Source: an uncultured Clostridium sp.
GTDB lineage: Bacteria > Bacillota > Clostridia > Clostridiales > Clostridiaceae
Assembly: GCA_900543325.1 (NCBI GenBank)
Contig: UQQU01000074.1
Location: forward strand, 1-15,514
Length of the DNA: 15,514 nucleotides
Direction: 5' to 3'
The position numbers were made by a program, and so were the translations under genes. Numbering within the stretch: position 1 is the first letter of the stretch; each line of letters starts with the position of its first letter. This document shows positions 6,842 through 13,616 of the stretch, in pieces. A model generated the notes under the pieces. It was not told the origin of the DNA. It saw nothing but the letters and a program-made list of their open reading frames with translations, and did no database searches.

Positions 6842-6869
6842 TTGAATAGTATAAAAGAAATGATATATT
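6842..6869 (+). promoter_or_regulatory. Promoter of the acidic protein / TcaA-like operon
   Basis: TTGAAT (6842-6847), a 16-nt spacer and TATATT (6864-6869), with an extended -10 TG at 6861-6862. Initiation near 6876 would leave a leader of about 30 nt that contains AAGGAG at 6894-6899. Confidence 0.5.
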
Positions 6870-6907
6870 ATGAGTAGAGTATATTATTTATATAAGGAGT
6901 AAAAAAG

Positions 6908-7246
6908 ATGAAGTTATTTACAATTGAAGATTTAATTTTTAATAAAGAGGATTTTTTAGATGATATAAATGAGTTTGAGGATTTATTACCTATAATAGAA
7001 GAATTGCAAAATGAATTAACATATGAAGAGATCGAATGTGTTGGTGAAAATGATTGTTGCGGAAAAAGCAATAAAAATTATATAGTTGAAATTCAAGGTT
7101 TTTTAAATGAAGAAGATGAGTTTATAACTAAAAAAGAAATTGAGGAGAATCCTAGTTTAGCAAATGGGCAAGTAATGGATTTATTTGTTATTAGATTATA
7201 TAAATGCGTATCTTGTGGAAAATGGATTATAGATATTTTGGAGTAA
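6908..7246 (+). CDS. Small acidic protein with two Cys pairs, function unknown
   Basis: I do not recognise this 112-residue protein. It is strongly acidic, with a Glu/Asp-rich N-terminal half and no signal peptide or membrane segment. It has five cysteines: C44, C50 and C51 (in NDCCGKS), and C100 and C103 in CVSCGKW near the C-terminus. The CxxCG plus CCG arrangement could hold one zinc ion. AAGGAG ends 8 nt before ATG. The gene overlaps the translation signal of the next one: the GGAG serving the TcaA-like gene lies in its last codons. The pair is therefore probably translationally coupled. TcaA/YvbJ-type proteins usually start with a zinc ribbon that the neighbour lacks, so this protein may supply a related function. 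That is inference. Confidence 0.7.
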   Translation: MKLFTIEDLIFNKEDFLDDINEFEDLLPIIEELQNELTYEEIECVGENDCCGKSNKNYIVEIQGFLNEEDEFITKKEIEENPSLANGQVMDLFVIRLYKCVSCGKWIIDILE

Positions 7247-7252
7247 TGCTTT

Positions 7253-8515
7253 ATGAAAAATCTTAAAGAGATAATAAAAGAGAGCTATAAAAATATTAAT
7301 TCCAATTTTTTGAGTTTTATTAAAGATATTAAGAATATTAAGGAGATAGGTTTTAAGCCACTATGGGAAAAGAATAAATTTAAATTAGTGATAATGATTC
7401 TATCTATACTTGTGATTTTTATATTTTTACTTAGTAGTTTTAGCTTATCTAAGGAAGAAATTTTAAATAAATTTGAATCAGCTTTAATTAATGAAAATTA
7501 TTCCATGTTATCTCACTATGTAAAGGTAGAAAATGAAAAGGTATCTTCCAAAGAATTACAACCTTTAATTGAGGCGTATGATAAAGATGAAACAAGAATT
7601 CATAAAATAGTAAATGATATTAGAAAAAATGGAGATAGTGGAAATTTCACATTAGAAAGTAGTAAAAGTTTTTTTAAAGAAAAATATTATATTAATATTA
7701 AGACTGTTACTGTTAATTTTATTACAGATATAAATAATGTTAATATAGAGTTTTCAAATAAAAAATTTAATTTGCGTGATAAAGCTGAATTTGATGTAAT
7801 TCCAGGTACATACTCAGTTTCATATACATATAAAACTGAGTATGGAGATATAAGTGATAGTAAAATTGTTAATTTAATGGAAGATGAAACTATTGAAATA
7901 AATGTTGATGGCAATTATATTACATTATATTCAAATTTTGATGATGCAAAAGTATTTATTAATAATATTGATACTGGCTTGATGACTAAGGATATTAAAA
8001 ATTATGGGCCTCTTCCTAAAGATAAGGATATTAAAATTTTCCTGCAGAGAGAATTTCCATGGGGTACAATTAAGAGTGAAGAGGTATCAATAGAGAATAA
8101 ACAATATATTAAATTAGATATAAATATGGTTAATGATGTATTAAATAATATGATTGATGAAGCAGTAAATAATTTTTACAGTAGCTCATTTGAGGCACTA
8201 AATACTAAGGATAAAAATATTATTTCTGGAGCTACTGAGGAAGTAAAGGAATTGGTTTATAAGTATATTAATGAGAAAACTTTTTTATTAAGTAACAATT
8301 ATGAAATAACTGATTTGGCTATTGAAATTAAAAAAAGTGATTTTAAATATGAAGATAATATATATAAAGCCAGTTTAGTTACAAGGATTGATTATAGTGT
8401 ATATAAAAAAATATTGCCATTTGTTAAAAATTCTAATCAAAGCTCTTTTATTTTAAATTTAGAGTATGAAGATGGAAAATTTATAGTTAAAGGAATACAG
8501 AAAATAGATATATAA
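7253..8515 (+). CDS. TcaA/YvbJ-like single-pass membrane protein
   Basis: A 420-residue protein with a basic cytoplasmic N-terminus, one membrane segment (about 44-64), and a long outer region. It resembles the Gram-positive TcaA/YvbJ family: a first outer domain (about 66-145) with LQPLIEAY, then beta-rich repeats. The segment YGPLPKDKDIKIFLQREFPWGTIKSEEV (about 246-273) fits the family pattern F-W/F-P-WG-x-x-KSE, and an NTF2-like C-terminal domain (about 300-420) ends the protein. In Staphylococcus aureus TcaA affects glycopeptide susceptibility and cell-wall stress responses. The usual N-terminal zinc ribbon is missing here. It starts 6 nt after the acidic protein gene and is followed by a strong terminator. 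Its role in this organism is not known; a cell-envelope function is inferred. Confidence 0.7.
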   Translation: MKNLKEIIKESYKNINSNFLSFIKDIKNIKEIGFKPLWEKNKFKLVIMILSILVIFIFLLSSFSLSKEEILNKFESALINENYSMLSHYVKVENEKVSSKELQPLIEAYDKDETRIHKIVNDIRKNGDSGNFTLESSKSFFKEKYYINIKTVTVNFITDINNVNIEFSNKKFNLRDKAEFDVIPGTYSVSYTYKTEYGDISDSKIVNLMEDETIEINVDGNYITLYSNFDDAKVFINNIDTGLMTKDIKNYGPLPKDKDIKIFLQREFPWGTIKSEEVSIENKQYIKLDINMVNDVLNNMIDEAVNNFYSSSFEALNTKDKNIISGATEEVKELVYKYINEKTFLLSNNYEITDLAIEIKKSDFKYEDNIYKASLVTRIDYSVYKKILPFVKNSNQSSFILNLEYEDGKFIVKGIQKIDI

Positions 8516-8550
8516 ATTATATTTCTTAATTAGATATAAATAATCATTAT

Positions 8551-8580
8551 AAAAAGGTTATGTGAAAACATAGCCTTTTT
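8551..8580 (+). terminator. Intrinsic terminator after the TcaA-like gene
   Basis: AAAAAGGTTATGT (8551-8563) pairs with ACATAGCCTTTTT (8568-8580) with one G-U pair and a GAAA tetraloop. It lies 35 nt after the stop codon. The A-run and T-run at the stem base make it potentially bidirectional. Confidence 0.9.
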
Positions 8581-8640
8581 GTATAATAAAGTTTAAGTAA
8601 GACAATAATAGTGAGGAAAGGTGTCAATGATAATGTTGTA

Positions 8641-8798
8641 AATAAAAAACCTGTGCTTAGCACAGGTTTAAGGGATTACAACCACTTAAGAAAGGGAATA
8701 AGTGATTGTGTGGGGTTTTATTAAAACTCTATAATTAAATTAGTTTTAATTATAGAGCGGTATGGGCTATTAAAAAGCATTTATAAATTAAATACTAT
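8641..8798 (-). ncRNA. Predicted small RNA with C-rich unpaired motifs
   Basis: The gap 8581-8936 holds no convincing protein gene, but the minus strand shows a complete transcription unit. A TTGATT/TATAAT promoter (8832-8805) would start an RNA near 8798. Reading leftward, hairpin A is a perfect 13-bp stem with a 5-nt loop (8757-8727). Hairpin B pairs ACAA-CACTTA with TAAGTG-TTGT around a 10-nt loop (about 8709-8678). Hairpin C is a 10-bp stem followed by a T-tract, an intrinsic terminator (8669-8641). Three C-rich stretches are unpaired in this fold: CCCC between A and B (8715-8712), TTCCCTTT in loop B (8698-8691), and ATCCCTT between B and C (8676-8670). Unpaired C-rich motifs are how RsaE/RoxS-type RNAs of Firmicutes reach mRNA ribosome sites. 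The family is not recognised. A plus-strand RNA is less likely because no T-run follows on that side. Confidence 0.5.
8644..8669 (-). terminator. Intrinsic terminator of the predicted small RNA
   Basis: AAACCTGTGC and GCACAGGTTT form a perfect 10-bp stem with a 3-nt loop (8647-8669). On the minus strand it continues as TTT-A-TT after the three closing Ts, giving a T-tract of six. On the plus strand it is followed by AAGGGATT, so its direction is leftward. Confidence 0.7.
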
Positions 8799-8804
8799 AA
8801 TGAT

Positions 8805-8832
8805 ATTATACAATAGTATTTAATAAAATCAA
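8805..8832 (-). promoter_or_regulatory. Promoter of the predicted small RNA, inside a palindrome
   Basis: On the minus strand TTGATT (8832-8827), a 16-nt spacer and a consensus TATAAT (8810-8805). A perfect 12-bp inverted repeat, 8787-8798 with 8813-8824 (core TTAAATACTAT / ATAGTATTTAA), straddles the -10 and the start site. A shorter one, TATAAT (8796-8801) with ATTATA (8805-8810), is nested inside. The arrangement suits a dimeric repressor. Confidence 0.55.
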
Positions 8833-8890
8833 ATAATTTTTACAAAAAAAGTTGAAAAAATTTTTTTTATGTATAAAATTAGAATAAAAT

Positions 8891-8919
8891 TTGCGAATCA
8901 TTATGTTAAAATATAGATT
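8891..8919 (+). promoter_or_regulatory. Weak candidate promoter of the Cys-rich protein gene
   Basis: TTGCGA (8891-8896), a 17-nt spacer and TAGATT (8914-8919). The match is weak and no better sigma-A or sporulation promoter was found. Confidence 0.25.
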
Positions 8920-8936
8920 AAAAGGAGGAAATTTCA

Positions 8937-9131
8937 ATGTTATATAGAGAAGATATTCTTAAAGATAAGCCAGATTATGAGGATTATAGTGAAAATGAAG
9001 TTAAATTAACAATAGAAGAAATGAGGGATTTAGGGATGTTGAGGTGTGGAGGATGCTGTACAAATAGAGATAATGGTAAGAGTAAGTGTGGTGGATGCAA
9101 TAAGTCAAAAAAATGCTGTAAATTAAGATAA
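8937..9131 (+). CDS. Small cysteine-rich protein, function unknown
   Basis: A 64-residue protein I do not recognise. The N-terminal 35 residues are acidic and probably helical. The C-terminal 28 residues are basic and hold seven cysteines: C37-GG-C40-C41, C51-GG-C54 and C60-C61. The repeated CGGC motif suggests metal or cluster binding, or a disulfide-rich knot. There is no signal peptide. The reading frame is well supported by a consensus AAAGGAGG (8921-8928) 8 nt before ATG. No radical-SAM enzyme or ABC exporter is nearby, so a ribosomally made modified peptide is not supported. It does not match the SCIFF precursor pattern. No clear terminator follows before the next gene at 9279. Confidence 0.7.
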   Translation: MLYREDILKDKPDYEDYSENEVKLTIEEMRDLGMLRCGGCCTNRDNGKSKCGGCNKSKKCCKLR

Positions 9132-9278
9132 TGGATTGTCGAATAATAAGTTAGAAAAGAATGGAAAAAAGAAAATAAGTAAAAAATATATAAAAAAGTA
9201 AATAAATGGTTTATAAAATGATTCTTATATGATAATATTATAGTTGCAAATAAAGTTTTTCTGTAGGGGAGGTGCAGT

Positions 9279-9983
9279 ATGGCAAAGCCAAGTATATTTA
9301 GTAGAGATTATGAAAAGATTATGCGAAAGAGGAAGAAAAGAAGAAATATAATTGTCTTATTAAGCGTATTAATTTTAACGGTAAGTATAATAATTATTAA
9401 ATATGATATGCAGAAAATAAGTGCAACTTTTAAGAATATAGCTTTTAGTAAGGAATTGAGATTGAGTAATTTTAGAACAGAAAATATAAATCTACCAATT
9501 GATGATTATATAGTAACTTTAAAAGTTGTAGGAAATAATGATAACTTAGAAATCGTTGATATCAAATGTGATAAAGATTTAATATCAATTGATATTAATA
9601 AAGATAGAGTTTTAATTATAGATGACAATCAAAAAATTTATTTGATTAATGCTAAAAAAGAAATTATAGATTTAACGTTAGATGAATATGCAACACAAAG
9701 TGGTGAAAGAGTTTCTAGAAGTGAAATGTTAAATAACAATTCAAACTATCTTTGGCATACTAATGGGAAAATAGTTAATGATGAGAAAATAGCATATGTT
9801 ACTAATATTCCTGAATTTAATGGTGAGTTACAACAATGTATTGCAGTTGTTACAGTTGATGATAATACACATAATATTAATGAATCTTTAAAAGGCGATT
9901 CAGTTAAATTATATAAAAGTGATGAAAATGGATTAAAGGTTGAAATTGATGGCAATATTATGTATATTACTAGTGAAGAGTAA
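9279..9983 (+). CDS. Membrane-anchored protein of unknown function upstream of tig
   Basis: A 234-residue protein I cannot name. The N-terminus is highly basic (RKRKKRR, 16-22), followed by a hydrophobic segment at about 23-40. This fits a type II orientation with residues 41-234 outside the cell. The outer part is predominantly hydrophilic with alternating beta-type patterns and only two cysteines. No lipobox or catalytic motif is visible. GGGGAGGTG ends about 5 nt before ATG. It lies between the Cys-rich gene and trigger factor, which has its own promoter, so a link to protein folding cannot be assumed. Confidence 0.7.
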   Translation: MAKPSIFSRDYEKIMRKRKKRRNIIVLLSVLILTVSIIIIKYDMQKISATFKNIAFSKELRLSNFRTENINLPIDDYIVTLKVVGNNDNLEIVDIKCDKDLISIDINKDRVLIIDDNQKIYLINAKKEIIDLTLDEYATQSGERVSRSEMLNNNSNYLWHTNGKIVNDEKIAYVTNIPEFNGELQQCIAVVTVDDNTHNINESLKGDSVKLYKSDENGLKVEIDGNIMYITSEE

Positions 9984-10011
9984 AATATTAAGTGATTTTG
10001 TGAACAAACAT

Positions 10012-10041
10012 TTGTAAAAAATAGCTTAAATGTGTTATAAT
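10012..10041 (+). promoter_or_regulatory. Sigma-A promoter of tig
   Basis: TTGTAA (10012-10017), an 18-nt spacer and consensus TATAAT (10036-10041) with an extended -10 TG at 10033-10034. Initiation near 10048 gives a 45-nt leader with AGGAGG at 10079-10084. No CIRCE or CtsR box is seen, so housekeeping control is expected. Confidence 0.7.
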
Positions 10042-10092
10042 AAGCTAGTTGTATTAATCAAACAAGAGATACTTTTTTAGGAGGAATATACA

Positions 10093-11376
10093 ATGGAAGC
10101 TAAAATGGAAAAAATCGATGTAAATATCGTTAAATTTGAAGTAAAGGTTGAAGCAGAAAAATTTGATGCAGCTTTAACAAGAGCTTATAAGAAAAATGTT
10201 AAGAATTTCAATGTACCAGGATTCAGAAAAGGAAAAGTTCCTATGAATGTGGTTAAAAAATATTATGGAATAGAAGTTCTTTTAGAAGATGCAGTTAACT
10301 TTGCAATAGAAGGATCATACAGTGAAGTATTAAAGGAAAACAATATAATACCAGTAGACTATCCAAAGATAGATGTAGTTGAAGTTGGAGAAGGTAAGGA
10401 CTTTGTTTACACTGCAGAAGTTACTGTTTACCCAGAAGTTGAATTAGGTGAATACAAAGGTTTATCAATAGAAAAGAAAACTTACGAAGTAACTGAAGAA
10501 GAAGTTTCAAAGAAACTTAAAGAAATGCAAGAAAAAAATGCTAGAGTTGAAACTAAAGAAGAAGGAACAGTTGAAAATGGAAACATAGCTGTTATTGACT
10601 TCAAAGGATATGTTGATGGAGAAGCATTCCAAGGCGGAGAAGGAAATGACTATTCTTTAGAAATTGGATCAAAGACTTTCATTGATACATTTGAAGAACA
10701 ATTAGTTGGAGCTAAAGTAAATGATACAGTAGAAGTTAATGTTACTTTCCCAGAAAACTATGGAAAAGAAGAATTAAACGGAAAACCAGCTAAATTTGAA
10801 GTTACTATAAAAGAAATAAAAGTTAAAGAATTACCAGAATTAGATGATGAATTTGCTAAAGAAACATCTGAGTTTGATACTATAGCTGATTTAAAAGCTG
10901 ATGTAACTAAAAAATTAGAAGAAGCTAATGCTGAAAGAGCTGAAAGAGAATTCGAAGAAGCTGTTATTACTGCTGTAGCTGGAAATGCTAAAGTTGAAAT
11001 TCCAGAAGTTATGGTAGAAAAAGAAGTAGATAAAATGGTTCAAAACTTACAACAAAGATTACAATACCAAGGTTTAAGCTTAGAACAATACTTCCAATTC
11101 ACAGGAACTGATGAAGAGAAGATGAGAGAATACATGAGAACTAATGCTCAAACTAAAGTAAAAGTAGATTTAGTATTAGAAGCTATAGAAAAAGCTGAAA
11201 ATATTGAAGCAACTGAAGAAGAAATAAAAGCAAAAGCTGTAGAAGTTGCTAAAATGTATTCTGCATCAGAAGATGAAAAAATGGTTGATTTATTAATGCA
11301 AAGCCAACAAGCTGCATTAAGAGCTGATGTTATTACAAATAAAACAATGAAATTATTAATTGAAAACAATAAATAG
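10093..11376 (+). CDS. tig: Trigger factor (ribosome-bound chaperone / peptidyl-prolyl isomerase)
   Basis: A 427-residue protein of normal length for trigger factor, which binds the ribosomal exit tunnel at protein L23 and folds nascent chains. The N-terminal ribosome-binding domain carries the signature GFRKGKVP (43-50). An FKBP-type isomerase domain follows at about 150-245 (VIDFKGYVDGEAFQGGEGNDYSLE... is its start). The C-terminal alpha-helical chaperone arms cover the remainder and are rich in Glu, Lys and Gln. AGGAGG lies 8 nt before the chosen ATG. It is followed by clpP and clpX, the usual clostridial order, but a hairpin and a new promoter separate them. Codon use is more biased (GAA, AAA, GCT) than in neighbouring unknown genes, as expected for an abundant protein. 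Confidence 0.97.
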   Translation: MEAKMEKIDVNIVKFEVKVEAEKFDAALTRAYKKNVKNFNVPGFRKGKVPMNVVKKYYGIEVLLEDAVNFAIEGSYSEVLKENNIIPVDYPKIDVVEVGEGKDFVYTAEVTVYPEVELGEYKGLSIEKKTYEVTEEEVSKKLKEMQEKNARVETKEEGTVENGNIAVIDFKGYVDGEAFQGGEGNDYSLEIGSKTFIDTFEEQLVGAKVNDTVEVNVTFPENYGKEELNGKPAKFEVTIKEIKVKELPELDDEFAKETSEFDTIADLKADVTKKLEEANAERAEREFEEAVITAVAGNAKVEIPEVMVEKEVDKMVQNLQQRLQYQGLSLEQYFQFTGTDEEKMREYMRTNAQTKVKVDLVLEAIEKAENIEATEEEIKAKAVEVAKMYSASEDEKMVDLLMQSQQAALRADVITNKTMKLLIENNK

Positions 11377-11384
11377 TCTTATAT

Positions 11385-11412
11385 TAATTGCCAGGAGAAA
11401 TTCTGGCAATTA
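11385..11412 (+). terminator. Hairpin after tig, weak or partial terminator
   Basis: TAATTGCCAG (11385-11394) pairs with CTGGCAATTA (11403-11412), continuing inward as GA/TT (one G-U) to close a GAAA tetraloop. The 12-bp stem is solid, but it is followed by TTAAAATATTTCTTT, which has no continuous T-run. Partial read-through into clpP is possible. Confidence 0.6.
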
Positions 11413-11425
11413 TTAAAATATTTCT

Positions 11426-11454
11426 TTAACAAAATAAAGTAAATTTTATATAAT
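11426..11454 (+). promoter_or_regulatory. Sigma-A promoter of clpP
   Basis: TTAACA (11426-11431), a 17-nt spacer and consensus TATAAT (11449-11454). It starts 13 nt after the tig hairpin. The leader to the clpP ATG would be about 73 nt. No CtsR-type heptad repeat (GGTCAAA) is present around it. Confidence 0.7.
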
Positions 11455-11533
11455 TTTAATATAATTACTTTTGATTAGTTGGATATATTATAAAGTAAGA
11501 AGGGTTTTAAAGAGAAAAGGAGGGAATGCAAAT

Positions 11534-12130
11534 ATGAGCAATTATATTCCATATGTTGTAGAGCAAACAGGAAGAGGAGAAAGGTCTTACGATATATTTT
11601 CAAGGCTTTTAAAGGACAGAATTATAATGCTTAGTGGTGAGGTTAATGATGTTACAGCTAATTTAGTAGTAGCTCAATTACTATTCTTAGAAAGTGAAGA
11701 TCCAGATAAGGATATTTATCTTTATATAAATAGTCCAGGTGGATCAATTACTTCAGGAATGGCTATTTATGACACTATGCAATATATAAAATGTGATGTA
11801 AGTACAATTTGTATTGGTATGGCGGCTTCTATGGGAGCGTTCTTATTATCAAGTGGAGCTCCAGGAAAGAGATTTGCTCTTCCAAATAGTGAGATAATGA
11901 TTCACCAACCATTAGGAGGATTCCAAGGTCAGGCTACTGATATTGATATTCATGCTAGAAGAATATTAAAGATAAAAGAAACTTTAACTAGAACAATGGC
12001 AGAATCTACTAATGGAAAAGTTGATTATGAAACAATGGTTCAAATGTGTGAAAGAGATAATTTTATGAGTGCAGATGAAGCATTAAAAATTGGATTAATC
12101 GACGAAGTTATTATTAAAAATAAAAAATAA
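11534..12130 (+). CDS. clpP: ATP-dependent Clp protease proteolytic subunit ClpP
   Basis: The tetradecameric serine peptidase that degrades proteins fed in by ClpX or ClpC. At 198 residues it is the normal length. The catalytic triad is S99 (GMAASMGAF), H124 (MIHQPLGG) and D175 (ERDNFMSA), and the oligomer/active-site glycine loop is NSPGGSI (66-72). I chose the ATG at 11534 because GGAGGG lies 9 nt upstream and the protein then starts MSNYIPYVVEQT, as in other ClpPs; an upstream in-frame TTG at 11471 would add 21 unrelated basic residues. It is followed by clpX after 38 nt, with a small hairpin between them, and the two are probably cotranscribed. Confidence 0.97.
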   Translation: MSNYIPYVVEQTGRGERSYDIFSRLLKDRIIMLSGEVNDVTANLVVAQLLFLESEDPDKDIYLYINSPGGSITSGMAIYDTMQYIKCDVSTICIGMAASMGAFLLSSGAPGKRFALPNSEIMIHQPLGGFQGQATDIDIHARRILKIKETLTRTMAESTNGKVDYETMVQMCERDNFMSADEALKIGLIDEVIIKNKK

Positions 12131-12136
12131 TTAATT

Positions 12137-12155
12137 TTTGGCAGTATGAGCCAAA
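12137..12155 (+). other. Small hairpin between clpP and clpX
   Basis: TTTGGC (12137-12142) pairs with GCCAAA (12150-12155) around a 7-nt loop. It lies between the clpP stop and the clpX ribosome site (GAGGTGA, about 12158-12164). There is no T-run, so it is not a terminator. It could mark RNA processing or tune the clpX level relative to clpP. Confidence 0.4.
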
Positions 12156-12168
12156 GTGAGGTGATGTT

Positions 12169-13464
12169 ATGGCTAAATTTGAGGATAAAAAGCAATTAAA
12201 GTGTTCATTTTGTGGTAAAAATCAAGATCAAGTAAAAAGATTAATTGCTGGACCTGGGGTATATATATGTGATGAGTGTATAGATTTGTGTTCTGACATA
12301 ATTCAAGATGAATTTGAAGATAATGTAGAATTAGATACTACAGCATTACCAAAACCAACAGAAATTAAAGCATATTTAGATCAATATGTAATTGGGCAGG
12401 ATAGGGCTAAAAAAGCACTATCAGTTGCTGTTTACAATCATTATAAAAGAGTTAAGGCTAATATGATAGATGATGATATTGAACTTCAAAAGAGTAATAT
12501 ATTATTATTAGGACCAACTGGATCAGGTAAAACATTATTAGCTCAAACATTGGCTAAGTTTTTAAATGTTCCATTTGCAATAGCTGATGCAACAACTTTA
12601 ACAGAAGCAGGATATGTAGGTGAAGATGTTGAAAATATTTTACTTAAGCTAATCCAAAATGCTGATTATGATGTTGAAAAGGCAGAAAAAGGAATAATAT
12701 ATATTGATGAGATTGATAAAATTGCTAGAAAGTCTGAGAACCCATCTATAACTAGAGATGTTTCAGGAGAAGGAGTTCAACAAGCATTATTAAAAATCTT
12801 AGAAGGAACAACAGCTTCTGTTCCACCACAAGGTGGTAGAAAGCATCCTCATCAAGAATTTATTCAAATTAATACTTCAAATATACTATTTATTTGTGGT
12901 GGAGCTTTTGATGGTATAGAGAAAATAATTCAAAAGAGAACAAGAGTAAGTACAATGGGATTTGGTGCTGAGATTCAATCTAAAGAAACTAAAGATGTAG
13001 GAGAAGCTCTAAAAAATATTCTTCCAGAAGATTTATTAAAGTTTGGATTAATACCGGAGTTTGTAGGAAGATTACCTATGGTAGTTTCTTTAGAGTCTTT
13101 AGATCAAGATGCCTTAATTAATATTTTAAGTCAACCTAAAAATGCATTAGTTAAACAATATAATAAGTTATTTGAGATTGACAATGTAGAATTAGAGTTT
13201 ACTGACGATGCACTTAAGGCTATAGCAGATGAAGCTATCGCAAGAAAAACTGGTGCTAGAGGATTAAGAGCTATTGTAGAAGATATAATGATTGATGTTA
13301 TGTTTGATGTTCCATCTGATGAGAATATAAGTAAAGTTATTATTACTGAAGCAACAATTAAATCTAAGCAATTACCTGAATTGGTAAGATTAGGTGAAAA
13401 TGAAGTTAGACCAGTTTTAAAATCTAAAAAAACTAAAAAAAGAAAAGGTATGGAAACTGCATAA
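12169..13464 (+). CDS. clpX: ATP-dependent Clp protease ATP-binding subunit ClpX
   Basis: The AAA+ unfoldase that recognises tagged substrates and threads them into ClpP. At 431 residues it is full length. The N-terminal zinc domain has C12, C15, C34 and C37. Walker A is GPTGSGKT (115-122), the pore loop is GYVG (148-151), and Walker B is IIYIDEID with D180 and E181. The RKH pore loop is at 224-226, the ClpP-docking loop reads MGF (263-265), and a sensor-2 motif TGARGLR lies near the C-terminus. GAGGTGA precedes the ATG at suitable spacing. It is downstream of clpP and closed by a strong terminator, so the clpP-clpX unit is separate from lonB. Confidence 0.98.
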   Translation: MAKFEDKKQLKCSFCGKNQDQVKRLIAGPGVYICDECIDLCSDIIQDEFEDNVELDTTALPKPTEIKAYLDQYVIGQDRAKKALSVAVYNHYKRVKANMIDDDIELQKSNILLLGPTGSGKTLLAQTLAKFLNVPFAIADATTLTEAGYVGEDVENILLKLIQNADYDVEKAEKGIIYIDEIDKIARKSENPSITRDVSGEGVQQALLKILEGTTASVPPQGGRKHPHQEFIQINTSNILFICGGAFDGIEKIIQKRTRVSTMGFGAEIQSKETKDVGEALKNILPEDLLKFGLIPEFVGRLPMVVSLESLDQDALINILSQPKNALVKQYNKLFEIDNVELEFTDDALKAIADEAIARKTGARGLRAIVEDIMIDVMFDVPSDENISKVIITEATIKSKQLPELVRLGENEVRPVLKSKKTKKRKGMETA

Positions 13465-13465
13465 T

Positions 13466-13500
13466 AAAACACCTCTAGATTTCTAGAGGTGTTTTTACTT
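13466..13500 (+). terminator. Strong intrinsic terminator after clpX
   Basis: AAAACACCTCTAGA (13466-13479) pairs perfectly with TCTAGAGGTGTTTT (13482-13495) over 14 bp, then continues as TACTTTTTTATT. It starts 2 nt after the clpX stop. Confidence 0.95.
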
Positions 13501-13527
13501 TTTTATTATTAGTTCTACTAGAAAAAT

Positions 13528-13533
13528 TATAAT
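13528..13533 (+). promoter_or_regulatory. Isolated -10 element upstream of lonB
   Basis: A consensus TATAAT, but the -35 region (around 13505-13510, ATTATT) is poor. In Bacillus subtilis lonB is transcribed in the forespore by sigma-F. I searched 13497-13616 for sigma-F and sigma-G patterns and found no convincing match, so the lonB promoter is undecided. Confidence 0.25.
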
Positions 13534-13616
13534 TAATTACCACTAATTATGGAATAATACAATTATTAAAGGTTAATAATAGAAATAGAGTTTGTAAAAG
13601 TGGAGGGTAGAACTTT

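Noticed and set aside
6676..6907. Riboswitch or T-box in the ECF gene leader
   Set aside because: The leader is short and A/T-rich with no conserved core; only a promoter and one A/T inverted repeat are visible.
8627..8641. Four-codon leader peptide (ATG ATA ATG TTG TAA) with AGGAAAGGTG upstream
   Set aside because: It is too short to be supported, and the hairpin beyond it terminates the opposite strand, so no attenuation scheme on the plus strand fits.
8647..8757. Plus-strand riboswitch before the Cys-rich gene
   Set aside because: The hairpins match no riboswitch core I know (c-di-GMP, THF, SAM and T-box were considered), and promoter and terminator both point to the minus strand.
8796..8810. 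PerR/Fur box (TATAAT and ATTATA halves)
   Set aside because: The halves are separated by 3 nt instead of 1, so the match to TTATAATNATTATAA fails in spacing.
8937..9131. Ribosomally made modified-peptide (SCIFF-like) precursor
   Set aside because: The Cys spacing differs from SCIFF, and no radical-SAM maturase or exporter is near.
10000..10092. CIRCE or CtsR heat-shock operator upstream of tig or clpP
   Set aside because: Neither the TTAGCACTC/GAGTGCTAA pair nor the GGTCAAA repeats occur in either upstream region.
11471..11533. Longer clpP reading frame starting at TTG 11471
   Set aside because: The extra 21 residues do not resemble ClpP, there is no ribosome site before the TTG, and the ATG at 11534 has a consensus one.
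13131..13472. Minus-strand reading frames over clpX, lonB, malT, tig and other genes
   Set aside because: They lie fully opposite conserved genes, lack ribosome sites and have compositions expected of shadow frames.
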